Below, one piece after another: positions 27,390-35,028 of a stretch of DNA of 64,000 nt. This DNA is from Rhabdonatronobacter sediminivivens (GTDB taxonomy: Bacteria > Pseudomonadota > Alphaproteobacteria > Rhodobacterales > Rhodobacteraceae): contig NZ_JACBXS010000005.1 of NCBI RefSeq assembly GCF_013415485.1, positions 1 through 64,000 of the forward strand, given 5' to 3'. The notes under the pieces are model-generated. The model had not been told where the DNA came from. It searched no databases and worked only from the letters and a program-made list of their open reading frames with translations. The translations under genes and the position numbers were made by a program. How positions within the stretch are numbered: position 1 is the stretch's first letter; each line of letters opens with the position of its first letter.

Positions 27390-27998
27390 ATGATCACCTC
27401 CAACACCCGCGCGTTTCGGATGCTGGCGCTTGGCGCTCTGGCGCTGGGGCTGGGCACGGCCATGGCCGAGGCCCGCAGCCATGGCTGGCAATCGGGCGCC
27501 GACTGGCCCGCCTTCGAAGAGCTCGATGCCGCAGGCGACGGTGTCATCAGCCGCGCGGAATTCGGCGAGTTCATCGAAAGCCGCATGGCCGAGCGTCAGG
27601 AAAACCGCGCGGCACGGATGGAGCGCGCCCGCGACGCGCGGCTGGACGCCATGGTTGATCACCTGATGCAGGAGGCCGAAGACGGCACGCTGGATGCCGA
27701 GGCCCTGCGCGCAGGGCTGGAAAGCTGGATGGCCGATCAGCGCGCGCAGATGGAGACCCGGCGCGCGGCCCGTGCCGAAGGCGGAACCCGTGGTGAGCGT
27801 GCCGGGCAGATGCCGCGCCGCGGCTGGCACCGGTCCGAGGGTTCGCGCGATCCTGCGCGCGCCAATGAGCGGATGTTCGACCGGATCGATTCGGATGGTG
27901 ACGGGGTGATCTCGCCCGCCGAATATGACGCGGCGGTGGAACGCATGGCCGAACGCGCGGCCCGGCGTGGCGCCGGGCGCGACGGCGCCGCAGACTGA
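27390..27998 (+). CDS. Exported EF-hand calcium-binding protein
   Basis: A 202-residue periplasmic protein with a signal peptide (residues 1-28, cleavage near AEA). It has two EF-hand loops: DAAGDGVISRAEF near residue 46 and DSDGDGVISPAEY near residue 168. Between them lies a very charged, R/E-rich helical stretch. AAGGA lies 7 nt before the ATG. It is 66 nt upstream of the ECF sigma gene and on the same strand, so it is probably part of the same transcript or regulon. A calcium-buffering or sensing role is inferred from the loops only. Confidence 0.85.
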   Translation: MITSNTRAFRMLALGALALGLGTAMAEARSHGWQSGADWPAFEELDAAGDGVISRAEFGEFIESRMAERQENRAARMERARDARLDAMVDHLMQEAEDGTLDAEALRAGLESWMADQRAQMETRRAARAEGGTRGERAGQMPRRGWHRSEGSRDPARANERMFDRIDSDGDGVISPAEYDAAVERMAERAARRGAGRDGAAD

Positions 27999-28064
27999 CC
28001 CTTGGCATGGCCGCGCGGATGTGCGCTTGCGCTTCGGCGCGGCCTGACCTAGCGCAGGGGCGGC

Positions 28065-28673
28065 ATGGACCCGTTGACCACATCAACCGGCGCCGAGCCG
28101 GATGCCGCATTGCTGGCGCGCTACGCCCGCGGCGATGCCGCCGCCGCCCGGTTGCTGGCCGAACGCCTGGCGCCGATGGTGCTGCGCTTTGCCACGCGCA
28201 TGCTGGGCGGCGACCGCGCCGAGGCCGAGGATGTTACCCAGGAGGCCATGTTGCGCCTGTGGCGCCAGGCCCCGCAGTGGCAGGCCGATGGCGCGGCGAA
28301 ACCTGCGACATGGGTGTATCGGGTGGCGGCCAATCTGTGCACCGACCGGCTGCGCCGCCGCGCCCGGCGTCGGCATTTGCCGCTGGAGGCTGCGGCCGAC
28401 CCGCCGGACCCCGGCTCCAGTGCCGCCGCGCAGATCATGGACGCCACCCGCGCCGCCGCATTGGAAGCCGCATTGGCCAGCCTGCCCGAACGCCAGCGGC
28501 AGGCGGTCATCCTGCGTCACATCGAGGGTCTGGCCAACCCGGAGATTGCGCAGATCATGGACACCGGGGTCGAGGCGGTCGAAAGTCTGCTGGCAAGGGG
28601 CAAACGCGCGCTGCAGGCCCGGCTGGCCGGAAAGCGCCCGGAATTGGGGTATGATGACGATGAAGACACCTGA
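28065..28673 (+). CDS. ECF-type RNA polymerase sigma factor
   Basis: Extracytoplasmic-function sigma factor, 202 aa. Region 2 spans ~18-85 (DVTQEAMLRLWRQ recognises the -10), region 4 ~140-190 (LPERQRQAVILRHIEG and the following helix-turn-helix recognise the -35). A short acidic tail ends the protein. The stop overlaps the next gene, which encodes a single-span membrane protein, and a periplasmic sensor follows. That arrangement is the usual sigma/anti-sigma layout and suggests control by a signal outside the inner membrane. Confidence 0.9.
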   Translation: MDPLTTSTGAEPDAALLARYARGDAAAARLLAERLAPMVLRFATRMLGGDRAEAEDVTQEAMLRLWRQAPQWQADGAAKPATWVYRVAANLCTDRLRRRARRRHLPLEAAADPPDPGSSAAAQIMDATRAAALEAALASLPERQRQAVILRHIEGLANPEIAQIMDTGVEAVESLLARGKRALQARLAGKRPELGYDDDEDT

Positions 28674-29046
28674 ACAGGATCCCGCCGACACGCTGGCCCC
28701 GTATTTCGCCGCCGCCCGTGCCAAGGCCCCGGCGCCTTCGGACGAATTGATGGCGCGGGTCATGGCGGATGCCGCGGCCGTGCAGCAGGGGCGCATTGGC
28801 GCGGGTCAGCCGCGCGCCGGGGTCCTGGCCCGGCTGTCCGCCGCCCTTGTGCCGCTGGCCCCGCGCCGCCCTCTGGCCGGGGGGCTGGGGATGGCGGGGG
28901 TGGCGCTGTGCGGGCTGTGGCTGGGCTTTGCCGCGCCGGGGCCTCTGGGGCAGGTAGAGGCGTTGCTCTGGGGCAGCGCCGGGCCTGACGCGGAACTGGA
29001 GCTGCTGCTGGCCGAACTGACCCCTGATTTCGGAGATCTGCCATGA
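28654..29046 (+). CDS. Single-span membrane protein, candidate anti-sigma factor
   Basis: About 130 aa, with a cytoplasmic N-terminal half, one hydrophobic segment near residues 78-97 (LGMAGVALCGLWLGFA), and a short periplasmic tail. It has no zinc-binding ZAS motif. The start is ambiguous among ATGs at 28651, 28654 and 28660, all overlapping the end of the sigma gene. Position and topology, rather than sequence similarity, suggest that it sequesters the sigma factor. It overlaps the next gene by ATGA. Confidence 0.65.
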   Translation: MTMKTPEQDPADTLAPYFAAARAKAPAPSDELMARVMADAAAVQQGRIGAGQPRAGVLARLSAALVPLAPRRPLAGGLGMAGVALCGLWLGFAAPGPLGQVEALLWGSAGPDAELELLLAELTPDFGDLP

Positions 29047-29570
29047 CCCCGCCGCCGTCACCGCCACCATCGCCACCGCGTAATCCGGGCTGGATGAAGC
29101 TGCTGCTGGCGGTATCGCTGGCGCTGAACCTGGGCGTCGCCGGGGTTCTGGGCGGTCTGGCCCTGCGCCACGCGGCCGATGCCCCGCCGCCGGACCTGCA
29201 GCGCGGTGCTGCGCCGCAGGGGCTGAGTCTGCGCCACGCCGTTGCCGCCCTGCCGGATGCAGAGCGGCGCGCATTGCGCCAGTCCTGGCGGGCCGATATG
29301 CAAACCGCGCGGCAAGAGGCCCCGGCAACCCCGCCGGTGGCCGATGTGCTGGCCCTGCTGCGCGCCGATGATCTGGACCAGACCGCCCTGCGCGCGGCGC
29401 TGGAGGCCCCGCAGGCGCGCGCGGTCGCCGCCGGGCGGGCGGGGGCGGCGCTGCTGGTGGCGCAACTGGCCGAAATGGACCCTGCCGCGCGTGCGGCCTA
29501 TGCTGATCGGCTGGAGGAACGCCTGACCGAGGGTCGCAGCCGCTGGCGCGGGCGCCCCGGGGGCGGGTAG
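29043..29570 (+). CDS. Periplasmic heavy-metal-sensor-like protein (CnrX/CpxP type)
   Basis: A 175-residue protein with a proline-rich N-terminus, one signal-anchor helix (~18-40), and a helical periplasmic domain. The pattern of helices with LPDAERRALRQSWR and LLVAQLAEMDPAARAAY resembles the metal-resistance/Spy-CpxP fold family (PF13801), which includes the CnrX sensor. It has no histidine/methionine cluster that would show a metal site, so the ligand is unclear. The ATGA overlap puts it in one unit with the sigma and candidate anti-sigma genes. Confidence 0.65.
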   Translation: MTPPPSPPPSPPRNPGWMKLLLAVSLALNLGVAGVLGGLALRHAADAPPPDLQRGAAPQGLSLRHAVAALPDAERRALRQSWRADMQTARQEAPATPPVADVLALLRADDLDQTALRAALEAPQARAVAAGRAGAALLVAQLAEMDPAARAAYADRLEERLTEGRSRWRGRPGGG

Positions 29571-29685
29571 TCGCCCGGGCCTCTGATTCGACCGCGCGCC
29601 CGGGCTTGCCGATGCAATTGCGCCTCATCGCGGGCGAAGGCTGCATGAAATCGCCCGTGATGCCCTGCTGCCGTGGGCTGGGCGG

Positions 29686-29713
29686 TTGACACCGGGGTGT
29701 GACAGGGTAAAAG
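29686..29713 (+). promoter_or_regulatory. Sigma-70-like promoter of rpmG
   Basis: A perfect TTGACA at 29686-29691 and TAAAAG at 29708-29713 are separated by 16 bp, 55 nt before the rpmG start. A strong constitutive promoter is expected for a ribosomal protein gene. Confidence 0.5.
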
Positions 29714-29768
29714 GCGCCACGAGATTTGCGCGGGCGTCCCGCCGTCGCCCGTATCAGGAGGCAGACCA

Positions 29769-29936
29769 ATGGCAAAACCGACGACGATCAAGATCCGTCT
29801 GAATTCGACGGCGGGCACCGGCCACTTCTATGTGACCAAGAAAAACGCCCGCACCATGACCGAGAAGATGACCATCCGCAAGTTCGACCCCGTTGCGCGC
29901 AAGCATGTCGAATACAAGGAAGGCAAGATCAAGTAA
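29769..29936 (+). CDS. rpmG: 50S ribosomal protein L33
   Basis: A 55-codon gene for the large-subunit protein L33. It begins [16 protein letters not shown] and has the family core [11 protein letters not shown] and [11 protein letters not shown]. It lacks the CxxC zinc pairs, so it is the C-minus (zinc-independent) form. An AGGAGG ribosome binding site lies 7 nt upstream. It has its own promoter (29686) and terminator (29966), so it is monocistronic. Confidence 0.95.
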   Translation: MAKPTTIKIRLNSTAGTGHFYVTKKNARTMTEKMTIRKFDPVARKHVEYKEGKIK

Positions 29937-29965
29937 GCCGCAGTTGCGGCGAGGGACTGACACGC

Positions 29966-29989
29966 AGGCCGCCCCATGGGCGGCCTTTG
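29966..29989 (+). terminator. Rho-independent terminator of rpmG
   Basis: A 9-bp perfect stem (AGGCCGCCC / GGGCGGCCT) with a CAT loop is followed by TTTGT, 30 nt after the rpmG stop. Confidence 0.75.
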
Positions 29990-30043
29990 TCGTTATGGCG
30001 CTTGCGCGTCGGGCAGTGGCACCCCAGGGTTCGGCCGGGCAGA

Positions 30044-30092
30044 GCGCCCACGAGCCACGCCCCACCCACCCACCCGCGTGCCTCGTGGGCGC
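30044..30092. repeat. Hairpin repeat with G-quadruplex loop, copy 1
   Basis: An 11-bp perfect stem (GCGCCCACGAG at 30044-30054, CTCGTGGGCGC at 30082-30092) encloses a loop. The loop carries four C3 tracts with single-A spacers at 30061-30075, that is (GGGT)3GGG on the minus strand. The same structure recurs inverted at 38369-38419. It lies between the convergent rpmG and Slam-like genes. Confidence 0.75.
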
Positions 30093-30127
30093 TGCGTGGC
30101 GCCGGGATGGCGGGCGGGGCGCGCTGA

Positions 30128-31510
30128 TCAGAAGCGGGAGTTGACGCCCAGGAACATGTCCAGCGACTCGCTCTCATGCAGGCTGACATTCGAGCGTGTG
30201 CGCGAGAATTGCAGGTTCAAGCTGGGTGAGAACCCCATGTATTCGACCTCTTCCAGACTGGCCGACAGGCCGATCCGCCCGGTCAGATCCCGCCGCCCGT
30301 CCGGTTGCAGGATGTTTTCCGGAAAGCGGCGCTGTTCGATATCCAGAGTCGAGGACAGGCGCACCCCCATGACGGGTTCGGCCATGACATAGGTCACCTG
30401 CGCGCGATGCGCGGTGTTCTGGACATTGGTCGCCTGGGCCTGAGTCTCACGCCAGGAGGCCGCAGCGAAGAGCCGTGCGCCGCTGTCGAAGGCATGGGCC
30501 ACATCGGCCTGCAGCCCGTAGCTGGTCGATGACCGCGCCGCGCTGTCCAGCCGGTTCTGCCGCTGCGTGCTGAGGGTCAGGCGCAGGTTGGTCTGCGGGG
30601 TGATCATGGTGCTGCGCGACAGTTGCAGCCGGGCCGAGTTGCTGAGCAGGTCGCCGCCATACCAGGTCCGGCCCAGCCGCCCGGTGATCTCATAGACGGC
30701 GCCATCTTCGGACAGGGCAAAACGATGCGCGAGGCCGATCTCGATGGTCTGGCGGGCGAAGTCACGGTTGCGGGCGTCGGGGGCGATCTCGCGCGCCTTG
30801 CTGGACAGGCGATAGTTGCGGGTGCTCAGCGCGGCAAGGGCAAAGGTGGCGCTTTGCCGCGATGCCCTGAGCCGGTAGCGCAGCCCCATGTCCACCCCGA
30901 TTTCGGTGCCCGAGAGCGCGCGCGCGGTCCCGTCCAGGCGGAAGGGCAGGCCGAAAATCTCGATCGTTTCGGAGCTGCTGCCGTCATTGACGTTCGAAGA
31001 TCCGGTGACGCCAAGGTTGAAGTGCAACTCCAGCGGGTTGGCACGGCGCACCTGCAGAAAATTGCGTTCGGCGATCTCGCGCGTTTCGGCATCGGGGGCG
31101 GTGTGGGCGGCGCGGCGCAGCCACCATTGCGCGCGGGTATGGGCGCCGTGGTGGAAATCGGCGCGGCCGGAAAGCATGGCGGCTTCGAACCGCAGCATGT
31201 CGTTCGAGGCCGTGGCATAGGCGGCGCGGGCGTGCTGGCGCGATTCCGGGTAATCGCCCTGCTGTTGCAGCGCGGCGGCCAGCAGGACCAGCGCTTCGGG
31301 GTCCTGCGGGTCAACCGCGACAAGCGCCCGGGCCATCGCCATTGCGACATCCGGGCGCCCCTGGGCCAGAAGCTGGCGGCCGAAGTTCAGCGACTGGTCG
31401 CGGCCCAGGGTGATCTCTTGTGGTTCTGCCCGCGCTTGTGATCCGGGCAGCGGTAGCGCCACTGCCAGGGCCAGAAGGAACAGAGGCAGGAGTAGGCGGT
31501 GGCACGTCAT
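30128..31510 (-). CDS. Surface lipoprotein assembly modifier (Slam)-like outer-membrane protein
   Basis: A 460-residue exported protein. Residues 1-28 form a Sec signal ending ARA, and ~35-165 form TPR-like helices (RALVAVDPQDPEALVLLAAAL). From ~175 to the end, alternating amphipathic strands suggest a beta-barrel, beginning LELHFNLGVTGSSNVNDG and ending in a C-terminal phenylalanine (VNSRF), the usual Bam signal. This TPR-plus-barrel plan is that of Slam/DUF560 (type XI secretion), which moves lipoproteins to the cell surface. A barrel-type lipoprotein gene lies immediately upstream, 10 nt away. The ATG at 31510 is chosen because it starts the signal peptide. Confidence 0.82.
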   Translation of the reverse strand: MTCHRLLLPLFLLALAVALPLPGSQARAEPQEITLGRDQSLNFGRQLLAQGRPDVAMAMARALVAVDPQDPEALVLLAAALQQQGDYPESRQHARAAYATASNDMLRFEAAMLSGRADFHHGAHTRAQWWLRRAAHTAPDAETREIAERNFLQVRRANPLELHFNLGVTGSSNVNDGSSSETIEIFGLPFRLDGTARALSGTEIGVDMGLRYRLRASRQSATFALAALSTRNYRLSSKAREIAPDARNRDFARQTIEIGLAHRFALSEDGAVYEITGRLGRTWYGGDLLSNSARLQLSRSTMITPQTNLRLTLSTQRQNRLDSAARSSTSYGLQADVAHAFDSGARLFAAASWRETQAQATNVQNTAHRAQVTYVMAEPVMGVRLSSTLDIEQRRFPENILQPDGRRDLTGRIGLSASLEEVEYMGFSPSLNLQFSRTRSNVSLHESESLDMFLGVNSRF

Positions 31511-31520
31511 GGAGGGCAGG

Positions 31521-32441
31521 TCAGTCCACGCGCCGAGCGAGGAAAGCGCCGCGTTCGATGACGCGCGGCAATGATGGGTCGTCCAACTCCAGCACGAGAG
31601 TTCCGCCTGTCGCCGCCGCATGATCTCCTGCGATCAAACCGGTGTAAGTGCCTTGACTTTCGCGAATATCCAAGCCGTCACGATCATCGAGACCGTCGAG
31701 TACACCAACCGCGCTGCCCTCGAAGCTGCCAAATTCGTCAATGTCCGTGATTACCAAGACAATCCGTTCGCCCGTGCGAACACCGGTTTCGACATCAACC
31801 CGGTCGATGAAGCCTTCGATGTCGCCGTTCCGATCATCGTAGAAGTCCAAGTAAAGTTCCGTTCGCCCTCGTGTTCGCGTGACGCTTGATCCTCTTGTCA
31901 ACAGACCGGCATAGGAGCCGCGATGGGTCATCTGGGTATTGACCGGAAGGTCCGGGATCGAGTCGCGTCCGACATAGGTGCCGCCGAACTCGGTTCCGAG
32001 CCGCACCCCTGTCGCAACAACTGCGGCGCTTACAGCGTTTTCGGAATCAATGCCGACGAAGGCGAGGTACTGCCGGGCGCTGGCATCACCGGGGACGTCC
32101 ACGTTGGAGTCCGGGCTGACGTAAGCTGCAAATCCCGGCAGGTCCGACCCCTGGTCGCGGGTGAAATCACCTATGAAGTCGAAGGGATCCCCCTGCACAT
32201 TCAATGTATCGGTTTCGGGATCATAGGTCATCAAGATGACGTCGCCGCCGACCCGGACGAGGTCCTCGGCGGTTGCTCCATTCCGATCGCCGGTGTCGTC
32301 ATCCGCGGGAGGCGCCGGGTTCAGGCCGCCGCCGCCGCCAATGGGCCGCGCTGCGTTGTCTCCGGTGCCTGTATCGCTGGTTTTGCTGCCACATGCCGCA
32401 AGGGCTGCGCAGCACAGAAGTGTAATCGCAAATCTGTTCAT
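31521..32441 (-). CDS. Lipoprotein with TbpB-like barrel, candidate Slam substrate
   Basis: A 306-residue lipoprotein. The signal peptide ends in the lipobox LAAC (cysteine at residue 17). A flexible linker rich in G, D, P and T (~18-55) follows, including a GGGGG run. The C-terminal half contains paired blocks reading YAGLL then TELYLDFYDDRNG near 175-205, and TYTGLIAGDHAAATGG near 265-280. These match the Gly-Tyr-x-Gly and small-barrel pattern of TbpB-type surface lipoproteins. No ligand-binding motif is identifiable. The gene is visibly AT-richer than its neighbours, and its product is strongly acidic. It is cotranscribed with, and just upstream of, the Slam-like gene. Confidence 0.75.
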   Translation of the reverse strand: MNRFAITLLCCAALAACGSKTSDTGTGDNAARPIGGGGGLNPAPPADDDTGDRNGATAEDLVRVGGDVILMTYDPETDTLNVQGDPFDFIGDFTRDQGSDLPGFAAYVSPDSNVDVPGDASARQYLAFVGIDSENAVSAAVVATGVRLGTEFGGTYVGRDSIPDLPVNTQMTHRGSYAGLLTRGSSVTRTRGRTELYLDFYDDRNGDIEGFIDRVDVETGVRTGERIVLVITDIDEFGSFEGSAVGVLDGLDDRDGLDIRESQGTYTGLIAGDHAAATGGTLVLELDDPSLPRVIERGAFLARRVD

Positions 32442-32615
32442 TTTGTCCGACCGTTTCTGCTCTGGCCTCGTTTTTGTTCCTCATTTCTACGCGATTGAGA
32501 TACGTTTGGATAGCTGGCACTTCGGCGCCGGGGCCAAGGCTGGGGTAAATCTGCAACAGCGCTGGCTGTTTCCACGCGGGTGGCGTTTCGGGCGGACGCA
32601 GGGGCGGACCTCCGG
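32442..32615 (-). promoter_or_regulatory. Upstream region of the lipoprotein-Slam operon
   Basis: This gap holds the 5' region of the lipoprotein gene. The 80 nt next to the start are AT-rich relative to the window, but no consensus -35/-10 pair, Fur box or other known operator could be recognised. Confidence 0.3.
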
Positions 32616-32651
32616 GACAAACAAAAAGGGTCGGCGCCTGGCGCCGACCCT
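32616..32651 (-). terminator. Strong Rho-independent terminator of the BI-1 family gene
   Basis: On the minus strand an 11-bp perfect stem (GGGTCGGCGCC and its complement, 32628-32650) is followed by TTTTTGTTTG, 28 nt after the gene's stop. Confidence 0.88.
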
Positions 32652-32678
32652 GCGTGGTCATTCCGCTGTGGGGCAGGG

Positions 32679-33461
32679 TTATTCCTGCTGGCCCAGGAAC
32701 ATCAGCAGGAACTGGAACATGTTCAGGAAGCTGATGTAGAGGCTGAGCGCGCCGTCGATGGCGGCCTTGTCCAGCCATTCCTGATCGCCCGCGGCAGCAT
32801 GGGCGACATAGTCGCTCTTGATCTGCTGGGTGTAGAAGGCGGTCAGGCCAGCAAAGACCAGCACGCCGATGGCCGAGATGGCGAACATCATGGCGGGCGA
32901 CTGCAGGAAGATGTTGATCACGATCGCCACGATCAGGCCGATGACACCCATGATCAGGAAGGTGCCCATCCCCGACAGGTCCCGCTGCGTGGTGTAGCCC
33001 CAGAGGCTGAGCCCGCCAAACGCAATCGCGGTCACCAGGAAGGTCTGGGCGATGGAGTAGGAGGTGAACACCAGGAAGATCGAGCTGAGCGACAGGCCGA
33101 TGGCGGTGGCGAAGATGAAGAAGCCCAGTTGCACCCCGGCGGCCGACGCCTTGCGCATCAGCGCGCCCCAGCCGAACAGGATGAAGGCCAGCGGTGCGAA
33201 CATGATCACCCAGCGCAGCGGCGAGGCATAGATCGCCGCGCCCAGTCCGTTCAGGTAGGTTCCGTTGGGAAGCTGAGCCGCCGCCATGGACGGATCCGAT
33301 GTGGTTGCCAGCCCGGCGATCGCCCAGGCTGCAAGGCCGGTGATCAGCATGCCCACGGACATGGTGCCGTAGACCTTGTTCATGTGGGCGCGCAGCCCCG
33401 CGTCGATCGCGGCAGAGCGTGCGCCGGCGGCACCCGTCCGCATCGTTTGATATTCAGCCAT
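32679..33461 (-). CDS. Bax inhibitor-1 (BI-1/YccA) family membrane protein
   Basis: A 260-residue inner-membrane protein with seven hydrophobic segments and a soluble N-terminus of ~30 residues. It belongs to the TMBIM/BI-1 family, where bacterial members act as pH-sensitive calcium leak channels or interact with FtsH. The segment FYTQQIKSDY near residue 213 fits the conserved aspartate-containing region. The ATG at 33461 has GGAGG 6 nt upstream and is better than the ATG two codons earlier. It has its own promoter (33511-33539) and terminator. Confidence 0.9.
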   Translation of the reverse strand: MAEYQTMRTGAAGARSAAIDAGLRAHMNKVYGTMSVGMLITGLAAWAIAGLATTSDPSMAAAQLPNGTYLNGLGAAIYASPLRWVIMFAPLAFILFGWGALMRKASAAGVQLGFFIFATAIGLSLSSIFLVFTSYSIAQTFLVTAIAFGGLSLWGYTTQRDLSGMGTFLIMGVIGLIVAIVINIFLQSPAMMFAISAIGVLVFAGLTAFYTQQIKSDYVAHAAAGDQEWLDKAAIDGALSLYISFLNMFQFLLMFLGQQE

Positions 33462-33510
33462 TCGCATCCTCCGTAAATTCCGGTGTCAGGGTCAGCGCCC
33501 CGTTGCACGT

Positions 33511-33539
33511 AATATTGTTGGTGTTCCCGCAGGTTTCAA
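33511..33539 (-). promoter_or_regulatory. Candidate sigma-70 promoter of the BI-1 gene
   Basis: On the minus strand TTGAAA (33534-33539) and AATATT (33511-33516) are 17 bp apart, about 50 nt before the start codon, in a locally AT-rich patch. Confidence 0.4.
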
Positions 33540-33617
33540 GGAAATCCGGCACCTGCGCTACATAAAACGCCGTGAACTTGACCGGATGCCCGGTTCATGT
33601 CCCGTTCGCGGGCGTGA

Positions 33618-34583
33618 TCAGGGCGCAATGCGGATGACGACCTTGCCTGTGGCCTTGCGGTTGCGCAGCAGCTCCAGCCCCTCGGCGACCTGATCGAACG
33701 GCAGGATCGCGCCGATATGGGGCGAGATCCGGCCCCCCGCATACCAGTCCAGTAGGGTGCGCAGGCTGTCGGTCAGCACCTGCGGGGCAAAGCGCAGATA
33801 CCCGCCCCAATACAGCCCCAGGACCGAGATGTTCTTGACCAGCAGCAGGTTGCCGGGAAATTGCGGCACCTGACCGCCGGCGAAACCGATGGTCAGGAAG
33901 CGGCCCTCGGGGTTGAGCCCGCGCAGCGCCGGTGTGGCCAGCGGCTCGCCGATGGCGTCATAGACCACATCGACACCGCCCAGTTCCCGGCAGGCGGCGC
34001 GCAGATCAAGGCCGTCGCTGTCCAGTGTGATTTCGGCCCCGGCGGCGCGGGCGATGGCCAGACGGTCGGCCCCGCGGGCGACGGCGATGACCCGCGCGCC
34101 CATCTGTGCGCCGATCTCCACGGCCGTCAGCCCCACGCCCCCGGCAGCCCCCAGCACCAGCAGTGTTTCGCCCGGTTGCAGCCGGGCCTTGTGATCCAGC
34201 GCCAGATGCGAGGTGCCATAGGCAATCTGGAACCCCGCGGCCTGCTCCATGGGCATGGCATCGGGCAGGGGCAGGCAATGGGCCGCGGGGCAGGTTACGT
34301 ATTCGGCCAATCCGCCCGCGCCGGTAAAGGCGGCCACCCGCGCGCCAGGGGCCAGGCCGGTGACATCCGGCCCGCAGGCATCGATTACCCCGGCGACCTC
34401 CATTCCCGGCACAAAGGGCAGGGCAGGGGTGTCCTGATAGGTGCCCCGGATCATCAGCAGATCGGCGAAGTTCAGGCCGCAGGCGGCCACGCGGATGCGC
34501 ACCTCCTGCGCGGCGGGCTGGGGCAGGGCAACCTGATCAAGCTCCGGGGTGGTGTCATGGCTGGACAGGACAAGGGCGCGCAT
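33618..34583 (-). CDS. NADPH:quinone oxidoreductase family protein (zinc-less MDR)
   Basis: Medium-chain dehydrogenase/reductase of 321 aa. The GroES-like domain lies at ~1-125, and the Rossmann nucleotide-binding domain at ~125-260 has the AAGGVG loop near residue 147. Structural and catalytic zinc cysteines of true alcohol dehydrogenases are missing, as in quinone oxidoreductases. GGAG precedes the ATG. The promoter side contains two copies of an inverted TTGCATTTTGCA motif (34658-34712), so transcription may be controlled there. Confidence 0.9.
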   Translation of the reverse strand: MRALVLSSHDTTPELDQVALPQPAAQEVRIRVAACGLNFADLLMIRGTYQDTPALPFVPGMEVAGVIDACGPDVTGLAPGARVAAFTGAGGLAEYVTCPAAHCLPLPDAMPMEQAAGFQIAYGTSHLALDHKARLQPGETLLVLGAAGGVGLTAVEIGAQMGARVIAVARGADRLAIARAAGAEITLDSDGLDLRAACRELGGVDVVYDAIGEPLATPALRGLNPEGRFLTIGFAGGQVPQFPGNLLLVKNISVLGLYWGGYLRFAPQVLTDSLRTLLDWYAGGRISPHIGAILPFDQVAEGLELLRNRKATGKVVIRIAP

Positions 34584-35028
34584 CGGTCTCTCCGTTCGGG
34601 GCGGGAGATGTGTTTAGGGCCGAGGGGGGTGGCTCGGCAAGTCGGAGCGGGGCGCAATTGCATTTTGCAGCGAAATGCGGTGCAGGGGGGGGCGGTATTT
34701 GCAAAATGCAAAGGGCTTCGCGGGCAGGCGCGGCCTGGTGCATGGTTTGGCGCAGGGTTCCGTAACGTCAATATGGCAAATTCTTGCAGTAAACGCAGGA
34801 ATTTGGTTTCTTGACGTGCAGGAGAGCGGTTGAGGCGAATTACTTTTGGCACGGAAATTGCTGGAGAAGTGATGGGGCGATGCGGTCGGCCGTGTAGTCG
34901 ACTGGGCGATGCTGCTGCATGGGCCCCAATGGCGCTGGGTATGGTGGCTCCCGTTTCGTGGGCAATGACCGCCAATCGGCGCCGGTACAGTGTCTGCGCA
35001 TGTGTTGCAGGGTAAGGTGAGGTAGGTT
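34584..35028. promoter_or_regulatory. 445-bp divergent intergenic region with paired palindromes
   Basis: No gene is supported here. Two near-identical operator-like elements face each other: TTGCATTTTGCA at 34658-34669 and TTTGCAAAATGCAAA at 34698-34712, matching in 12 of 13 positions when one is inverted. They lie 75-130 bp upstream of the quinone oxidoreductase start. A TTGACG -35-like hexamer at 34811-34816 points toward the HTH gene but lacks a clear -10. The remaining sequence is unremarkable. Confidence 0.55.

Noticed and set aside
28102-28653. Upstream extension of the candidate anti-sigma frame through the sigma gene
   Set aside because: This part overlaps the sigma factor in another frame and gives a W/R/P-rich nonsense product; the coupled ATGs near 28654 are the likely start.
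32580-33476. Plus-strand open frame opposite the BI-1 gene
   Set aside because: The minus-strand frame has seven membrane helices, a promoter, a ribosome binding site and a terminator; the plus frame is an antisense shadow.
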